Shown here piece by piece: positions 39,835 through 49,381 of a stretch of DNA of 64,000 bases. The notes beneath the pieces are model-generated. The model had not been told where the DNA came from. It saw nothing but the letters and a program-made list of their open reading frames with translations, and did not search any database. Made by a program: the position numbers and the translations under genes. The stretch's first letter is position 1; every line of letters begins with the position of its first letter. The stretch is taken from contig JAKTTS010000007.1 of NCBI GenBank assembly GCA_030560485.1, forward strand, positions 1-64,000. Reading direction: 5' to 3'. This DNA comes from Ascoidea tarda (nom. inval.). Its lineage: Eukaryota > Ascomycota > Saccharomycetes > Ascoideales > Ascoideaceae.

Positions 39835-41337
39835 TTATTTGGTTGGACTAAAATGAATATCGGAACCATTGTCAATTATCTCATCTTCTATCAGAATATT
39901 TTCCATTTCTTCCATCTCATTCACCAAATCGTCAAATTCAATATCATAATTATCTTCAACGTTACTATTTAAAATATTATCATTATCATTATTATTATTA
40001 TTGTTATTGTTACTGCCATCATTATCATTGTTGATTAAATCATAATTCCCATCTTCAAGACTCTGTTTGAACCTAAACCAATTGTACCAAATAATAGCAG
40101 ATAATGTTATTATTAACCCCACAATATTTAAAAAGTTTAACGAATCACCAAACGTAATTACAGATGCAACAATAGTTAGTAATTCCTTAAAGATTCCCGC
40201 AATTGACAACGTTATAACATGAGATCTTTGTAGAAGAGCAAATTCAAAAATTGTCATGAAAAACGCTAACACACCAGGGAAAATGAATATAAGTAACGTT
40301 AGAACAGTTCCCTTTTCTTTCCATATTTTATTTTCGAAAACTTTTGTAATATCCTCCAAAAAATTCCCAATCACAAACAATATTGCAGCCATTAATGGTG
40401 CCAAATAAAAAATCGTTGATATTGGATTTGATGTATATTTATTTTTTTTTAATAACAACTGAGTAAAAGTCCACCTTAAACCAGACATTATTGATGATGT
40501 TAAAACTAAGAAAAATCCAATCACTTGAAATCCAGCATTACTATTTACATTCTCATCGCTTGGTGTTCCACCTCCCGCTACTAACAAGATCACACCAATA
40601 GTCATAATAGAAACTATACCACCAATTGTCCATGAAGCACTCTCCAATCCAAATAATATACCAAATAATAATACAAACATAATCGAAGAAGATTTAACCA
40701 TTGTGTAAAAACTCAAAGTAATCAATTTTAAACTAGCATTACCGGAACCAATATCAGCAGCACTCGCAACAGCACAGGGCACGATTGCAATAACATACAA
40801 TTTGGGATCCATCAAGTAATCTTTAAATTGTAATTTGGCCTGTCCATTTTGGTTGAAATTTGTGTTATTGCCAATATCATTATCGAGATTAATTTGAGAT
40901 TTGAAAATATCCGGTCTTAAAGAAGGAACAAAAATTAAAAAAACAGAACTGAAAAAAAATAGAGTTAACTGATGAAATGAAGTTATTAATACAGGAAAGG
41001 GTAGATTTAAATCAGGATCACTAAACATCCACTTATTATACAAAGATATAGTCAATGAAAAGATATACCAACCTATAATACAGAAAAATGTCTCCATAGA
41101 TCTTCTGGATAGTAGAAAGGATTTTAATGACAACAAAGTGTCTCTAATTCTGAGCCATTTATGTGCAAGATTGTTACTGAACTCGAGATTATTGTTAGCA
41201 GTGTTTATGCTGTTTTCTTCTATATCCAAATTGTGAAAATCATTGTTGAGAATATTGTTATGGCTGCTGGAACTGTCATCATTTAAAACACCCCCGCCAT
41301 AGAGATTATGGTTTTCATAAGAAGAGAATTTGTTCAT
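39835..41337 (-). CDS. YMD8: Triose-phosphate/nucleotide-sugar translocator family protein, YMD8-like
   Basis: A 500-aa multi-pass protein of the TPT/SLC35 family, of the type of S. cerevisiae Ymd8 (vertebrate SLC35C2-like), expected in Golgi or COPI membranes. About ten hydrophobic helices run from residue 80 to 425. Family motifs are SLYNKWMFSDPDLNLPFPV, DIGSGNASLKLITLSFYTM, MVKSSSIMFVLLFG, RWTFTQLLLKKN and QRSHVITLSIAGIFKELL. Both tails are hydrophilic; the C-terminal tail has an Asn tract followed by an acidic region. The transported substrate cannot be read from the sequence. Confidence 0.85.
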   Translation of the reverse strand: MNKFSSYENHNLYGGGVLNDDSSSSHNNILNNDFHNLDIEENSINTANNNLEFSNNLAHKWLRIRDTLLSLKSFLLSRRSMETFFCIIGWYIFSLTISLYNKWMFSDPDLNLPFPVLITSFHQLTLFFFSSVFLIFVPSLRPDIFKSQINLDNDIGNNTNFNQNGQAKLQFKDYLMDPKLYVIAIVPCAVASAADIGSGNASLKLITLSFYTMVKSSSIMFVLLFGILFGLESASWTIGGIVSIMTIGVILLVAGGGTPSDENVNSNAGFQVIGFFLVLTSSIMSGLRWTFTQLLLKKNKYTSNPISTIFYLAPLMAAILFVIGNFLEDITKVFENKIWKEKGTVLTLLIFIFPGVLAFFMTIFEFALLQRSHVITLSIAGIFKELLTIVASVITFGDSLNFLNIVGLIITLSAIIWYNWFRFKQSLEDGNYDLINNDNDGSNNNNNNNNDNDNILNSNVEDNYDIEFDDLVNEMEEMENILIEDEIIDNGSDIHFSPTK

Positions 41338-41795
41338 AGTATATTAAAATACCGTTAAACATTTACACAATTTTTGTATAGTTTAATATAACTGCACCAG
41401 AAGTGGATTGTGTAGGATGTTTTATGCTGTGAGTAGAATGAACAAAACGATGTCTATTACCAGTGAGGGAAGCAGATATATGAGTAGATATTGATGGTGA
41501 TGGTGATGGTGACGTTGATAACAGTGTTACCTTTTTTGAAACATTCTTTTTCCTCAATGCAAAATATGTGTTTAGAATCACATGAAGGAAAGAAATGGGA
41601 AAAAATAAAATTCCGAAGGCACATCTGAGACAAAAATAAAATAATAAAAAAAAATAAATAGAAACAAGATGAAATGGTTATTGAAAAATTACTAAATAAT
41701 ATAAAAGATGAATAATAATAATATATATGTATATAGAATGAAACAAGAAACCTGAGTAAAAGAATTGGAAAGAATAGGAGACGCATTTAGTATAT
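41338..41795. other. Promoter of the YMD8-like gene and 3' end of PTC5
   Basis: A 458-base AT-rich spacer between two minus-strand genes. It includes a GATGGT/GATGGTGATGG short repeat around 41,490-41,515. Frames seen here are compositional. No gene is supported. Confidence 0.6.
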
Positions 41796-43742
41796 TTATA
41801 ATTTAGGAGAAGAACGACCACCTTTTGTAGCCTCGAGATTGGATTTAATCTTACCATCGATATTGATCTTGTGAGATATTGGGTCTTGATCACCAAAGAA
41901 GATAACAGTGACAGTCAAGTCGTCTCTATATCTTCTTGACCACGGAGATGGCACGCTTAATAGCATTTTACCTTGATCAATGTTCTTCGTGTTGCAATTT
42001 GTCAAGGCATTTCTGATTAAATGGGTTGCACAATTTTCATCATCGAGGAAAATCTCGTTTTGCAATTTGTTATCTGATTTTGATCTAAAAGGAGGCTTCA
42101 AAAAAGCGGATTGTTCTTTATCAGTTACATCAGTTACATTGGGTAACTGTTTTATATTTTCAGTTGAGGTATTAGATGAGAAGGGGTGTAAAAGATTCCA
42201 GCCTAATTTTGAGGCAGAAGATGGGTTGCTTTTGGAAACTGATGACTGGATGTTATTAAAATTTTTTCTCTGCATCCATCTTATGACTAAACCAGCGATT
42301 TCCTCATTTGACAATAATTCATACAAACCATCAGTTGCTAAGACTAGAAACTTGTGAGTTTTTGGATCGATTTTTTTGCTTTGAATAACTGGCTCAGCAG
42401 TGACATAAGGAGGAGTCTTTAAATTTTCTGAGTATTTTCTACCAAAGAAGTTTTTTGTAATTTTATCTTGTAAATCGGAGGTCCATTTGTATCTTGCATC
42501 TCCAAATGCTCTAGTTGGTTCTAAAGAGCCTAGGACTCTACCTCTTGAGATGACGTTTTTTTCACCTGGATGAGCATGTCTTATTCTTTGAGATTCGTGT
42601 GGGTTTGAACCAGTCTGATCGATTGATAGAGCTTCTACAGTCCAGTTATCATCAAAGGAGCCTAAAATAGCTCTGGAATCACCAGTTACGGCTATTTTCA
42701 ATAATTTTGAATTTGAGTCATAAAAGGAGACCAAGCCACAAGAACCAGATAAGGCAGGCATTAATAGTTCAGCAGCGGTTGAAGTCCTTAAATTTTTATC
42801 GGAAATTGAAAATAGGGATTGAATATTTTTATTGATTAGAATATCATCGGAGATCAAAAACCCTAATTTGATAGCAGTATCAATTGAGTTTGATAAATGA
42901 GATGGGCTTTCAAAGTTTTTAATTTGATAAGCGGAAGGAGGAGGAGGAGAAGAAGGAGAAGAGGATTTTTCTAAATAGGCGACAGATAATTCGTTTATTA
43001 TTGTGTCTAGTAGATGGTTTTTGAGATAGTTTGAAGTTGTCCAACCAGCATGACCATCATAAATGCCCCATAACATCCAGTCCATTACATTGTTATTTTT
43101 GTTGTTGTTGTTGTTGTTGTTATCATTGCCATTATCATTGTAGGGAATTTGAACTATTTTTTCTGAACGATCATCTTCAACAGGATTATTTGAGGGCAAT
43201 TGAGAGATATCGTATCTTAGTACACCGTTATTTCTGTTGATATTGAAGCTTTCTTCATGTTTCCTCAAGATATTTAAAAACTGATCGTCTGAGAGTAGAT
43301 CTATACTTTGTTTGTTGTAGTCCTTTTGACTGTTGGAATAAGTTGAGAAATAGGCATTAGAAGCAGTGCTATTGATGTTAGAGGAATTCGAGTCGTTTCT
43401 AATAGTGGAAGACGTAAAAAGAGTGGTGCCACTGTTATTGTTATGATTATCGTTGCTGGTGTTGTTGTTGTTAGAATTGGCAGGGGTGTCAGAGTAGATT
43501 ACATTTTTCTTGAAGTAATCAGTGGGATTCAAGAAGGAGAGATCGAAGTTGGTGTTCAAGTAGTAGGAAAACATCAAGACACTAGAGGCAATTGCAATTC
43601 TGATGGAAGGCCTTCTCATTCTGTGAATAGGATGATCTTTGGACAAGAGCTGAGAAAGAAAACGCCTTTGAGCGAGACAGTGGAGAGCTCTGTATCTGAA
43701 ATGCTGGTTAATAGCAGTAGACTGAATAGCCAATAACCCCAT
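41796..43742 (-). CDS. PTC5: Mitochondrial PP2C phosphatase Ptc5
   Basis: Ptc5 dephosphorylates the pyruvate dehydrogenase E1-alpha subunit in mitochondria. From the ATG at 43,742 the protein is 648 aa (572 in S. cerevisiae). The N-terminus is basic and acid-poor (FRYRALHCLAQRRFLSQLL), followed by a hydrophobic helix, fitting mitochondrial import and membrane anchoring. The linker LSDDQFLNILRKHEESF is typical of Ptc5. PP2C motifs are GIYDGHAGW, SGSCGLVSFYD, AVTGDSRAILG, LGSLEPTRAFGDARYKW, VLATDGLYELLSNEE and RDDLTVTVIFF, with the metal-binding aspartates in place. Asn-rich inserts explain the extra length. It is divergent from the complex I subunit gene, with 320 bases between their starts. 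Confidence 0.91.
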   Translation of the reverse strand: MGLLAIQSTAINQHFRYRALHCLAQRRFLSQLLSKDHPIHRMRRPSIRIAIASSVLMFSYYLNTNFDLSFLNPTDYFKKNVIYSDTPANSNNNNTSNDNHNNNSGTTLFTSSTIRNDSNSSNINSTASNAYFSTYSNSQKDYNKQSIDLLSDDQFLNILRKHEESFNINRNNGVLRYDISQLPSNNPVEDDRSEKIVQIPYNDNGNDNNNNNNNKNNNVMDWMLWGIYDGHAGWTTSNYLKNHLLDTIINELSVAYLEKSSSPSSPPPPSAYQIKNFESPSHLSNSIDTAIKLGFLISDDILINKNIQSLFSISDKNLRTSTAAELLMPALSGSCGLVSFYDSNSKLLKIAVTGDSRAILGSFDDNWTVEALSIDQTGSNPHESQRIRHAHPGEKNVISRGRVLGSLEPTRAFGDARYKWTSDLQDKITKNFFGRKYSENLKTPPYVTAEPVIQSKKIDPKTHKFLVLATDGLYELLSNEEIAGLVIRWMQRKNFNNIQSSVSKSNPSSASKLGWNLLHPFSSNTSTENIKQLPNVTDVTDKEQSAFLKPPFRSKSDNKLQNEIFLDDENCATHLIRNALTNCNTKNIDQGKMLLSVPSPWSRRYRDDLTVTVIFFGDQDPISHKINIDGKIKSNLEATKGGRSSPKL

Positions 43743-44062
43743 TCTGAATGCGACGAGAGTCAAGAAGCAGGAGCAGCAGAAGCAGCAGAGGAAGCTGAAA
43801 TGGAGCACAGGAAGAAGACGCCTTTTCTGCCCTTCTGCTGCCCATCCGCAGCCTCCGCGTGTTACGTAAGCGCTGACATAGCCGCGGTGATTTTTGGGAC
43901 GGATATTTCAGGTCCGTGTCAGCTGACCGCATCCGTGTTAGGAATGCGCGGGCGGCGATTGGCCAGCGGTGAAGATAAAGCTGGAGAACTGGAGTATTTG
44001 GTGCTGCTTCTGCTGCCTCTGCTGCTTCTTCTGCTGCTTTCCCTGCTGCTAATCTTTTCACC
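43743..44062. other. Shared promoter of PTC5 and the complex I subunit gene
   Basis: This 320-base divergent promoter is much richer in G+C than its surroundings. It contains TTACGTAA, an inverted CCAAT box (ATTGG at 43,958-43,962) beside GGGCGGCG, and CTG/CAG-rich runs on each side (about 43,765-43,800 and 44,008-44,050). A CCAAT box fits HAP-type control of respiratory genes; that is inference. Confidence 0.6.
43862..43869. promoter_or_regulatory. TTACGTAA palindrome (bZIP-type site)
   Basis: A perfect 8-base palindrome recognised by yeast AP-1/ATF-type bZIP proteins (Yap or Cst6 family). It lies in the divergent promoter of PTC5 and the complex I subunit. The same 8-mer occurs upstream of RRG1. 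Confidence 0.5.
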
Positions 44063-44443
44063 ATGCCTACTGTTCAAGATCTCCCTCCTGTCGGGGGCTA
44101 CGACCCCATTCAATGGAAACGACACTTGCCCTCCAGGGGCTTTAGACCCAAGATCTACTTTTTGGGCTTGGTGCTCTTCATGTCCTACGGTTTTTACAAA
44201 AGTTGTCTGGCCATCAGAGAGAGAAACGAATTGAAACGAGAGAAGAACTGGGCGAGAATCTACTTGTCTCCCTTGTTGATAGCTGAACACGACAGAAACT
44301 TGATCCGTAAGCATTTGGCTGACAGATCAAAGGAATCGATAATCATGAAGAATGTCGCTGGGTGGGATGTTGACGAAAAAGTCTATAACGATGACAGATT
44401 TAGAATCCCAACCTATTCATTTGCTGATTATAAAGATGAATAG
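44063..44443 (+). CDS. NB6M: Complex I accessory subunit, GRIM-19/NDUFA13 (B16.6) homologue
   Basis: A supernumerary subunit of mitochondrial NADH:ubiquinone oxidoreductase, anchored in the inner membrane. The 126-aa protein matches GRIM-19 closely in layout: an N-terminal LPPVGGYDPIQWKRHLPSRG, one membrane helix (IYFLGLVLFMSYGFYKS), a charged segment RERNELKREKNWARIYLSPL, and the C-terminal IIMKNVAGWDVDEKVYN. No cleavable presequence is seen, as is normal for this subunit. Its presence implies that the organism keeps proton-pumping complex I. It is divergent from PTC5, another mitochondrial gene. The start is the first ATG, after a CTG-rich leader. Confidence 0.93.
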   Translation: MPTVQDLPPVGGYDPIQWKRHLPSRGFRPKIYFLGLVLFMSYGFYKSCLAIRERNELKREKNWARIYLSPLLIAEHDRNLIRKHLADRSKESIIMKNVAGWDVDEKVYNDDRFRIPTYSFADYKDE

Positions 44444-44633
44444 TTTTTGGAATATTTAATCCAGTCATACATTTCACTCCATTTTATTCAATTTGATTCA
44501 GTTCTATCTTAATATTCTATATAGTATAAATACATTCCTCTATTTATCTAATTGTTTGGGGCCTTCTTTTTTTTTACATTTTTTTTTATTCAATGCAATG
44601 ATTTACTTATCTAATTATCGATTCCATTGCCCT

Positions 44634-45548
44634 CTATTCATGGATCAATTCGTACAAATCTCCCAACGTATTGATATAATAATTTGGCACAACATCGTTA
44701 TCCTTACTAAAGACATCCTCTTCACTGCAAATACCTGATAAAACTAATAACGTACTTAGTCCTCCCAATTTTCCAAACTTGATATCAGTATTCAACCTGT
44801 CTCCAACCATAACACTTCTGCTAATATCGATATTGTGTTCTTTGATAATGCTCTTCATCATATTCAAATTGGGTTTCCCACAACTAATCGACGTTCTATT
44901 TGAACAGGTCTCTAGAGCCTTTATCATTGTGCCTGCTCCAGGCAATTTGAATTTCCCATTTGGAAATGTCGAATCAATGTTGGTTGAAACAAAAAAGACC
45001 TCTGGTCTCAATAAATACTGTAGACCAATAGCTAGTCTATGGTAATTGATATTCAAATCCAATCCTGCCAATACAACTTTAACACTTGGATCAAGATTTT
45101 GGAAATACTCGCTCTCTTCAACACTGAACTTATCATCCAATCTAATATCTTCTCCTCCAATATACTTGATTCCTGCTTCATTCAACTCGCCTTCAATTCC
45201 TCTCATTCCAATCACAAAAACCTTGTCAGTTTCTTTATTGATATTGAGAATCTTTTCAATATAAATTGCACTGGCAAAACTCGAATTGAAAATCTCGTTT
45301 TTATTAATAAAATTGATCCCTAATTTACGAAATTTCTTCAAATACTCCTCTCTAGACTTGGTCGAGTTATTTGAAACAAATATTAGATTCTTGTGCAACT
45401 CCATCTTTAAATATGTTAGAATCTCAATAGTTTTTGGCAAAAGTGTATTCCCACTCCAAATAACTCCATCACAGTCAAATAGAAAGTTATCAAACTGATT
45501 TAAAAATCCAACAGCCTGTTCTTTACTTGTAAGCTTGCTAATATCCAT
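44634..45548 (-). CDS. PHO13: HAD-family phosphatase Pho13 (phosphoglycolate phosphatase type)
   Basis: Pho13-type enzymes remove toxic side products such as 2-phosphoglycolate, 4-phosphoerythronate and phospholactate. The protein is 304 aa from the ATG at 45,548. HAD motif I is FDCDGVIW (nucleophile D25, acid/base D27), motif II is FVSNNSTKS, and motif IV is VGDRLNTDI, with a C2-type cap between. GKPNLNMMKSI carries the motif III lysine. The length suits the family. Its 3' end meets that of the complex I subunit gene about 190 bases away. Confidence 0.94.
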   Translation of the reverse strand: MDISKLTSKEQAVGFLNQFDNFLFDCDGVIWSGNTLLPKTIEILTYLKMELHKNLIFVSNNSTKSREEYLKKFRKLGINFINKNEIFNSSFASAIYIEKILNINKETDKVFVIGMRGIEGELNEAGIKYIGGEDIRLDDKFSVEESEYFQNLDPSVKVVLAGLDLNINYHRLAIGLQYLLRPEVFFVSTNIDSTFPNGKFKLPGAGTMIKALETCSNRTSISCGKPNLNMMKSIIKEHNIDISRSVMVGDRLNTDIKFGKLGGLSTLLVLSGICSEEDVFSKDNDVVPNYYINTLGDLYELIHE

Positions 45549-45994
45549 TTTCACCTGTATTTGTTTATTTATCTATTTATTTCTTTTATTAAATATATAT
45601 ATCCTCATACAAACTAAAAGAAACAGAAGAAACAAAAACACTTCAGCCAACCCATTATATATACGTTTGGCTGTACATTCGCCAATCAAGTGAGCTGAGG
45701 CATATGCCACAACTGGTTATTCCTACAGGAATATGAAGAACTCTAATCATATTTAATAGTACATATAAATCATAACTAAAAACTACAAATCTATTTCCTT
45801 TATCTTCTGTTTTAAAGACAGACTCAGATATCAATACCAACATGTCTTTACCTCATCAGCTTATCAGCAACCACCTCTCTGCCCTAAAAGATAATTACCA
45901 TCTATAAACTATAAACCATTAAGATCTCTCCTGTGTTAAATCAAACAATTATATATATATATATCAAAAAAAAAGAAAAAAGGTATGCCTCTTT
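45549..45994. other. Intergenic region, PHO13 promoter side
   Basis: Lies between PHO13 and the 3' end of the mannosyltransferase gene, both on the minus strand. It contains AT-rich dinucleotide runs (TATATATATA near 45,950). No gene or RNA was recognised. Confidence 0.55.
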
Positions 45995-48112
45995 TTATAT
46001 TGTTGTGCTTTCCAAGTACTTTATTTGTTCACTAAGTTCTTCACAAATATCATCAGTCCCCATTCCACCAAATGCTAGAAGTTTTAATTTCAAATCGCAA
46101 ATAAAGTATCTCATATCTTCCCATATTTTTAATTCTAAATCAAATCCTTCGATTTTATTTTTACTATAATATCGATGTCTTTTTTTCTCTTTATCAACCA
46201 AAATTTTGTCTTTTTTTAATGACGCTGGGTTTAATTTGGGAAAATTAGAGTGAACAAATACTATTTTTGGACTTGCCGGTTTCAAGACCAAGTCATTTTC
46301 ATCTAGATTGTATTTATTCAAGAGATTGTTTTCATCATCTTCGTTATACTCGTTATCTTCGTTATACTCGTTATCTTCGTTGAGTTCGTTATTTTCATCG
46401 AGTTCTTTGTTTTCATTACTGCTCTTAGTTTCTTTGAGCTTTAATTGCAATGCTTCATTTGCTTCTTCAAAGGATTCAAATAATGCTTTTTTGTCTTTAC
46501 CATGGTTAATAAAATTAAGAATATTTGCATTTTTTTGAAATGTTTGATAATCTTCAACTGGATCGTGCTGAACCATTGATGTTCCATGATAGCCTCCATC
46601 AGCGTTATAACCAAGCACACCCACAAACTTGTTAACTTGATAAAAATTTGATCCTGTTTTCACTGCTGCTGCCAAAAAGGTATCCTTGTCCCCTTCTCCT
46701 GTACTGCCTTGAGAGAGCAAAGGATAATAATGATCAGGGCCATACGTATTATAATAAAGGGATAACAATAGCATTTTAAAATGGGTTTGCTTGTTGACTA
46801 GCAATTGGCCAGATTCTGTTGAAGAATCGGGTATTGCACCCTCTCTGTCATGAAAAGGTACCTTTGAAATGTTTTTCTCATTTTGAACAGAAATTCCATG
46901 AGTGTGTATACCATAGTTGGTGTAACCAAATCTGATTCTTTCGCCTACATGGACATCAGCGATATCATAAAAATAAGGTGAGGTTGTTCTTCTCCAAAAG
47001 TCAGGCCAAGTCACTAATCCATTTTCCTGGAAAACATCTGAATCAAACAAATAATCGGGATTAATAGCAGGCATATTATCAGAATCTAGCAATAAGACAT
47101 TTTGGAAAGAAGAAGCTAAGATAGCAAACACCTTGTACTGGTAGCCTTTGAACTTAAAATTCTGAATAACATTTTTTCCAAGGACTTCAGGTAAAAAAAT
47201 GCATCTAGCGTTTAAAGAAGGAAAAATTTGGGTGCATAGATCAATTTCATAATCATCTATTGTTGGAATTAAAACCTCTACAGGCAAAGTTGAGCCTGTT
47301 CTTCTTAAGGATTTTATTGATAGCAAAGTGAGCCAGTTATATTTTCCACCACCGGCGTAAACGATGCCATTTCCAACATAATTCAAGTCTTTTGGGATTG
47401 AATTTGGAGTGTTTTTCATAAAAATCTCATGGGATAATTTTAAAGAATCGATTTCCAGTGGATCTAATTGAAGAAAGGTTTTCAAGAATTCTTCATCATA
47501 TATAGGTTCTTTTATCTTATCTGAGCTTATAGTTGGAGATTTTGATTTGTATTTTTTAGTTAAAGAGGAAACGGTTGGTTTTGCTAATTCTATAGTATTG
47601 AAGATGTTTGTAAAGAAATCGTTGACTTTTTGAATTGGTAGATTTGGGTCGTCAAAATAATAGGATACTAACATTATTGATTTCAATTTATAATCATGGA
47701 GTGAATCTGAATCTGAATCTGAATCTGGGGATGGATCTGAGGATGGATCTATGAAAAGATTGGGATCGTAATTGTCAGAATATTTATCTATTATGGATTT
47801 CAATTGTTTCAAGTGTTTATTTTCGTTTGAATTTGAGCTGGTTGAAAGGGGATTTAGATACAGAAAAAACGAGCCTTTACTGTCATTATTGTTATCATTA
47901 TTAGAGGTATGATTGGAATGATTTCTGGGTATATCGCTATCGTTTTCAACTATTATGCTGTAGTCGTAATTAACTTGTAGTTGCAATGTAGACAATATAA
48001 TAAACAAAAATAGTAAAAGCAAAATGACTATGGATTTTGTTTTTATGTGGGAAAACCGAGAGAATTTTTTCTGAAAAGATTCAAATAAAGGATAAACAGA
48101 AGAAAACCCCAT
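45995..48112 (-). CDS. MNN2: Alpha-1,2-mannosyltransferase of the MNN2/MNN5 family
   Basis: A Golgi type II membrane enzyme (GT71 family) that adds alpha-1,2-mannose branches to the N-glycan outer chain. It has 705 aa: a short cytosolic N-terminus, a signal anchor (VILLLLFLFIILSTLQL, about residues 29-45), a Ser/Asn/Asp-rich stem, then the catalytic domain. The domain holds GNGIVYAGGGKYNWLTLLSI, LRRTGSTLPVEVLIPT, the DxD-like LLLDSDNMPAINPDYLF, and VTWPDFWRRTTSPYFYDIAD. An acidic repeat (NEDNEYNEDNEYNEDDE) interrupts the C-terminal part. Whether it is the Mnn2 or the Mnn5 counterpart cannot be decided here. Confidence 0.88.
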   Translation of the reverse strand: MGFSSVYPLFESFQKKFSRFSHIKTKSIVILLLLFLFIILSTLQLQVNYDYSIIVENDSDIPRNHSNHTSNNDNNNDSKGSFFLYLNPLSTSSNSNENKHLKQLKSIIDKYSDNYDPNLFIDPSSDPSPDSDSDSDSLHDYKLKSIMLVSYYFDDPNLPIQKVNDFFTNIFNTIELAKPTVSSLTKKYKSKSPTISSDKIKEPIYDEEFLKTFLQLDPLEIDSLKLSHEIFMKNTPNSIPKDLNYVGNGIVYAGGGKYNWLTLLSIKSLRRTGSTLPVEVLIPTIDDYEIDLCTQIFPSLNARCIFLPEVLGKNVIQNFKFKGYQYKVFAILASSFQNVLLLDSDNMPAINPDYLFDSDVFQENGLVTWPDFWRRTTSPYFYDIADVHVGERIRFGYTNYGIHTHGISVQNEKNISKVPFHDREGAIPDSSTESGQLLVNKQTHFKMLLLSLYYNTYGPDHYYPLLSQGSTGEGDKDTFLAAAVKTGSNFYQVNKFVGVLGYNADGGYHGTSMVQHDPVEDYQTFQKNANILNFINHGKDKKALFESFEEANEALQLKLKETKSSNENKELDENNELNEDNEYNEDNEYNEDDENNLLNKYNLDENDLVLKPASPKIVFVHSNFPKLNPASLKKDKILVDKEKKRHRYYSKNKIEGFDLELKIWEDMRYFICDLKLKLLAFGGMGTDDICEELSEQIKYLESTTI

Positions 48113-48605
48113 GGCGAAGGCTAAGATAAGGAGTTGTAACTAGATAAAAAGAGAGAGCAGAGCGAAAAATTTGTTTTTCGACGATTTTCGTTAGGTTTTA
48201 TATATTGGGCAAGGAAACATGTTTTGAAGATAGCTAATACTAGCCTAAACTCCTATACCATCACTCTCACAAAGATCAGGAATCATCCAACACTGATTAG
48301 CTGAGTGGAGGAGGAAAACAGTCAAGAGACAAAGAGAAAGTACATTTCAAGAGCGACAAGACAAAGAATGGCTTCTAAATAAAGAAACGTTGAAAGTTAA
48401 TAATATGAACAAGCAAAAGTCAAAATCATATTATGATGGTAGTGGTCCAGTTTAACATTTAAGAACGGGTATATTTAGAACTTCTTATAGATTGTCCTGC
48501 ACAATAAGAGACTAAAAGAGCAAAGGCCAAAAAGGGTAAGAGTATAAGAGGCACATGCTTGAGCTCGCGCCAAATTCTGCATAAATTCTGCATGAACTCT
48601 ATTTC

Positions 48606-48863
48606 TCACAGCAGCCAGGACAGCAGCAACAGCAAGTAGTGCTTAAACACGCATAATATTAGATATGTTTCTGCATCAATACAAGTTTCCTGACGCACAT
48701 TGCCACATGTTTCTGCACAAACACCTTTACGAACTGCTTTTTTTTTTTGGACTGTTTTGGGAAGCGGTTTTTTGTAGCTGGAAATGGTGGAAATAGTGGC
48801 CTTTTTTGGTTTTCTTGTTGTCTTGTTATCAACAGCACTGTCTCTGCTGTTCTTGCTTCTCAT
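48606..48863 (-). CDS. Small basic protein with hydrophobic C-terminus, doubtful
   Basis: An ATG-started frame of 85 codons. The N-terminal half is basic (KTTRKPKKATIS, VQKKKAVRKG), there is a cluster of three cysteines (GVCAETCGNVRQETC), and the C-terminus is hydrophobic (YLLLLLSWLL), which could act as a tail anchor. No family is recognised. The hydrophobic end is encoded by CTG repeats, which recur in noncoding DNA in this window, so it may be chance. Confidence 0.22.
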   Translation of the reverse strand: MRSKNSRDSAVDNKTTRKPKKATISTISSYKKPLPKTVQKKKAVRKGVCAETCGNVRQETCIDAETYLILCVFKHYLLLLLSWLL

Positions 48864-48989
48864 GCTTTTTTATTTGACCTTTATCTGTCGTAGCTCGTGT
48901 ACATTAAGCTTTGAGAAAAGCTGTTTTTTTTGTTTTTGAGAGACCAAATGATATCTGAGCCACTTGATTTGTTCTTTTTTGATCAGGTT

Positions 48990-49381
48990 TTACCTCTTTG
49001 AAAACATCTGTGCAATCTCCAAGACCATTTCCAGGTGTTCACCCACCGGCTCATGCAGATTGTAAACGTCTCTCAAGCTGGGCTTAACTGTGATTATCTC
49101 ATGCATTGGGCTTTTGATATTGTTGAGCCACTTTAATTTTCGAGCTTCAGAATCAATCTTCTCAGCCGTTCTTACTGTTCTTGCTGCTCAATGCTTAATG
49201 ATTAAATACAGGAATTTTTGTTGTATTTGTGAAATATCTTCATCTGGTTTATAATCTTCCAATCTGCAATTCTATTTCAACCTTTCACTTTTTGCTTTCC
49301 GCTTTTCGCTTTTCTCTAAGTTATGAAGGTTCGTGATAAACAAGCGACTTCGTACCTCAGTATATCAGGAATTATCAACAT
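48990..49381 (-). pseudogene. Two-exon gene of unknown family with one internal TGA
   Basis: Proposed exon 1 is 49,356-49,381 (MLIIPDIL plus two bases), the intron is 49,264-49,355 (GTACGA...GCAG), and exon 2 is 48,990-49,263. Together they keep one frame over 300 bases: RLEDYKPDEDISQIQQKFLY, a TGA at 49,188-49,190, then ARTVRTAEKIDSEARKLKWL and NLHEPVGEHLEMVLEIAQMF. Coding character on both sides of the TGA is convincing. It is a recently broken gene, a sequencing error, or a gene whose true splicing avoids the TGA. I do not recognise the family. Confidence 0.4.

Noticed and set aside
43708-44314. Several frames between PTC5 and the complex I subunit gene
   Set aside because: They overlap both confirmed genes and the divergent promoter and are shadows of GC-rich sequence.
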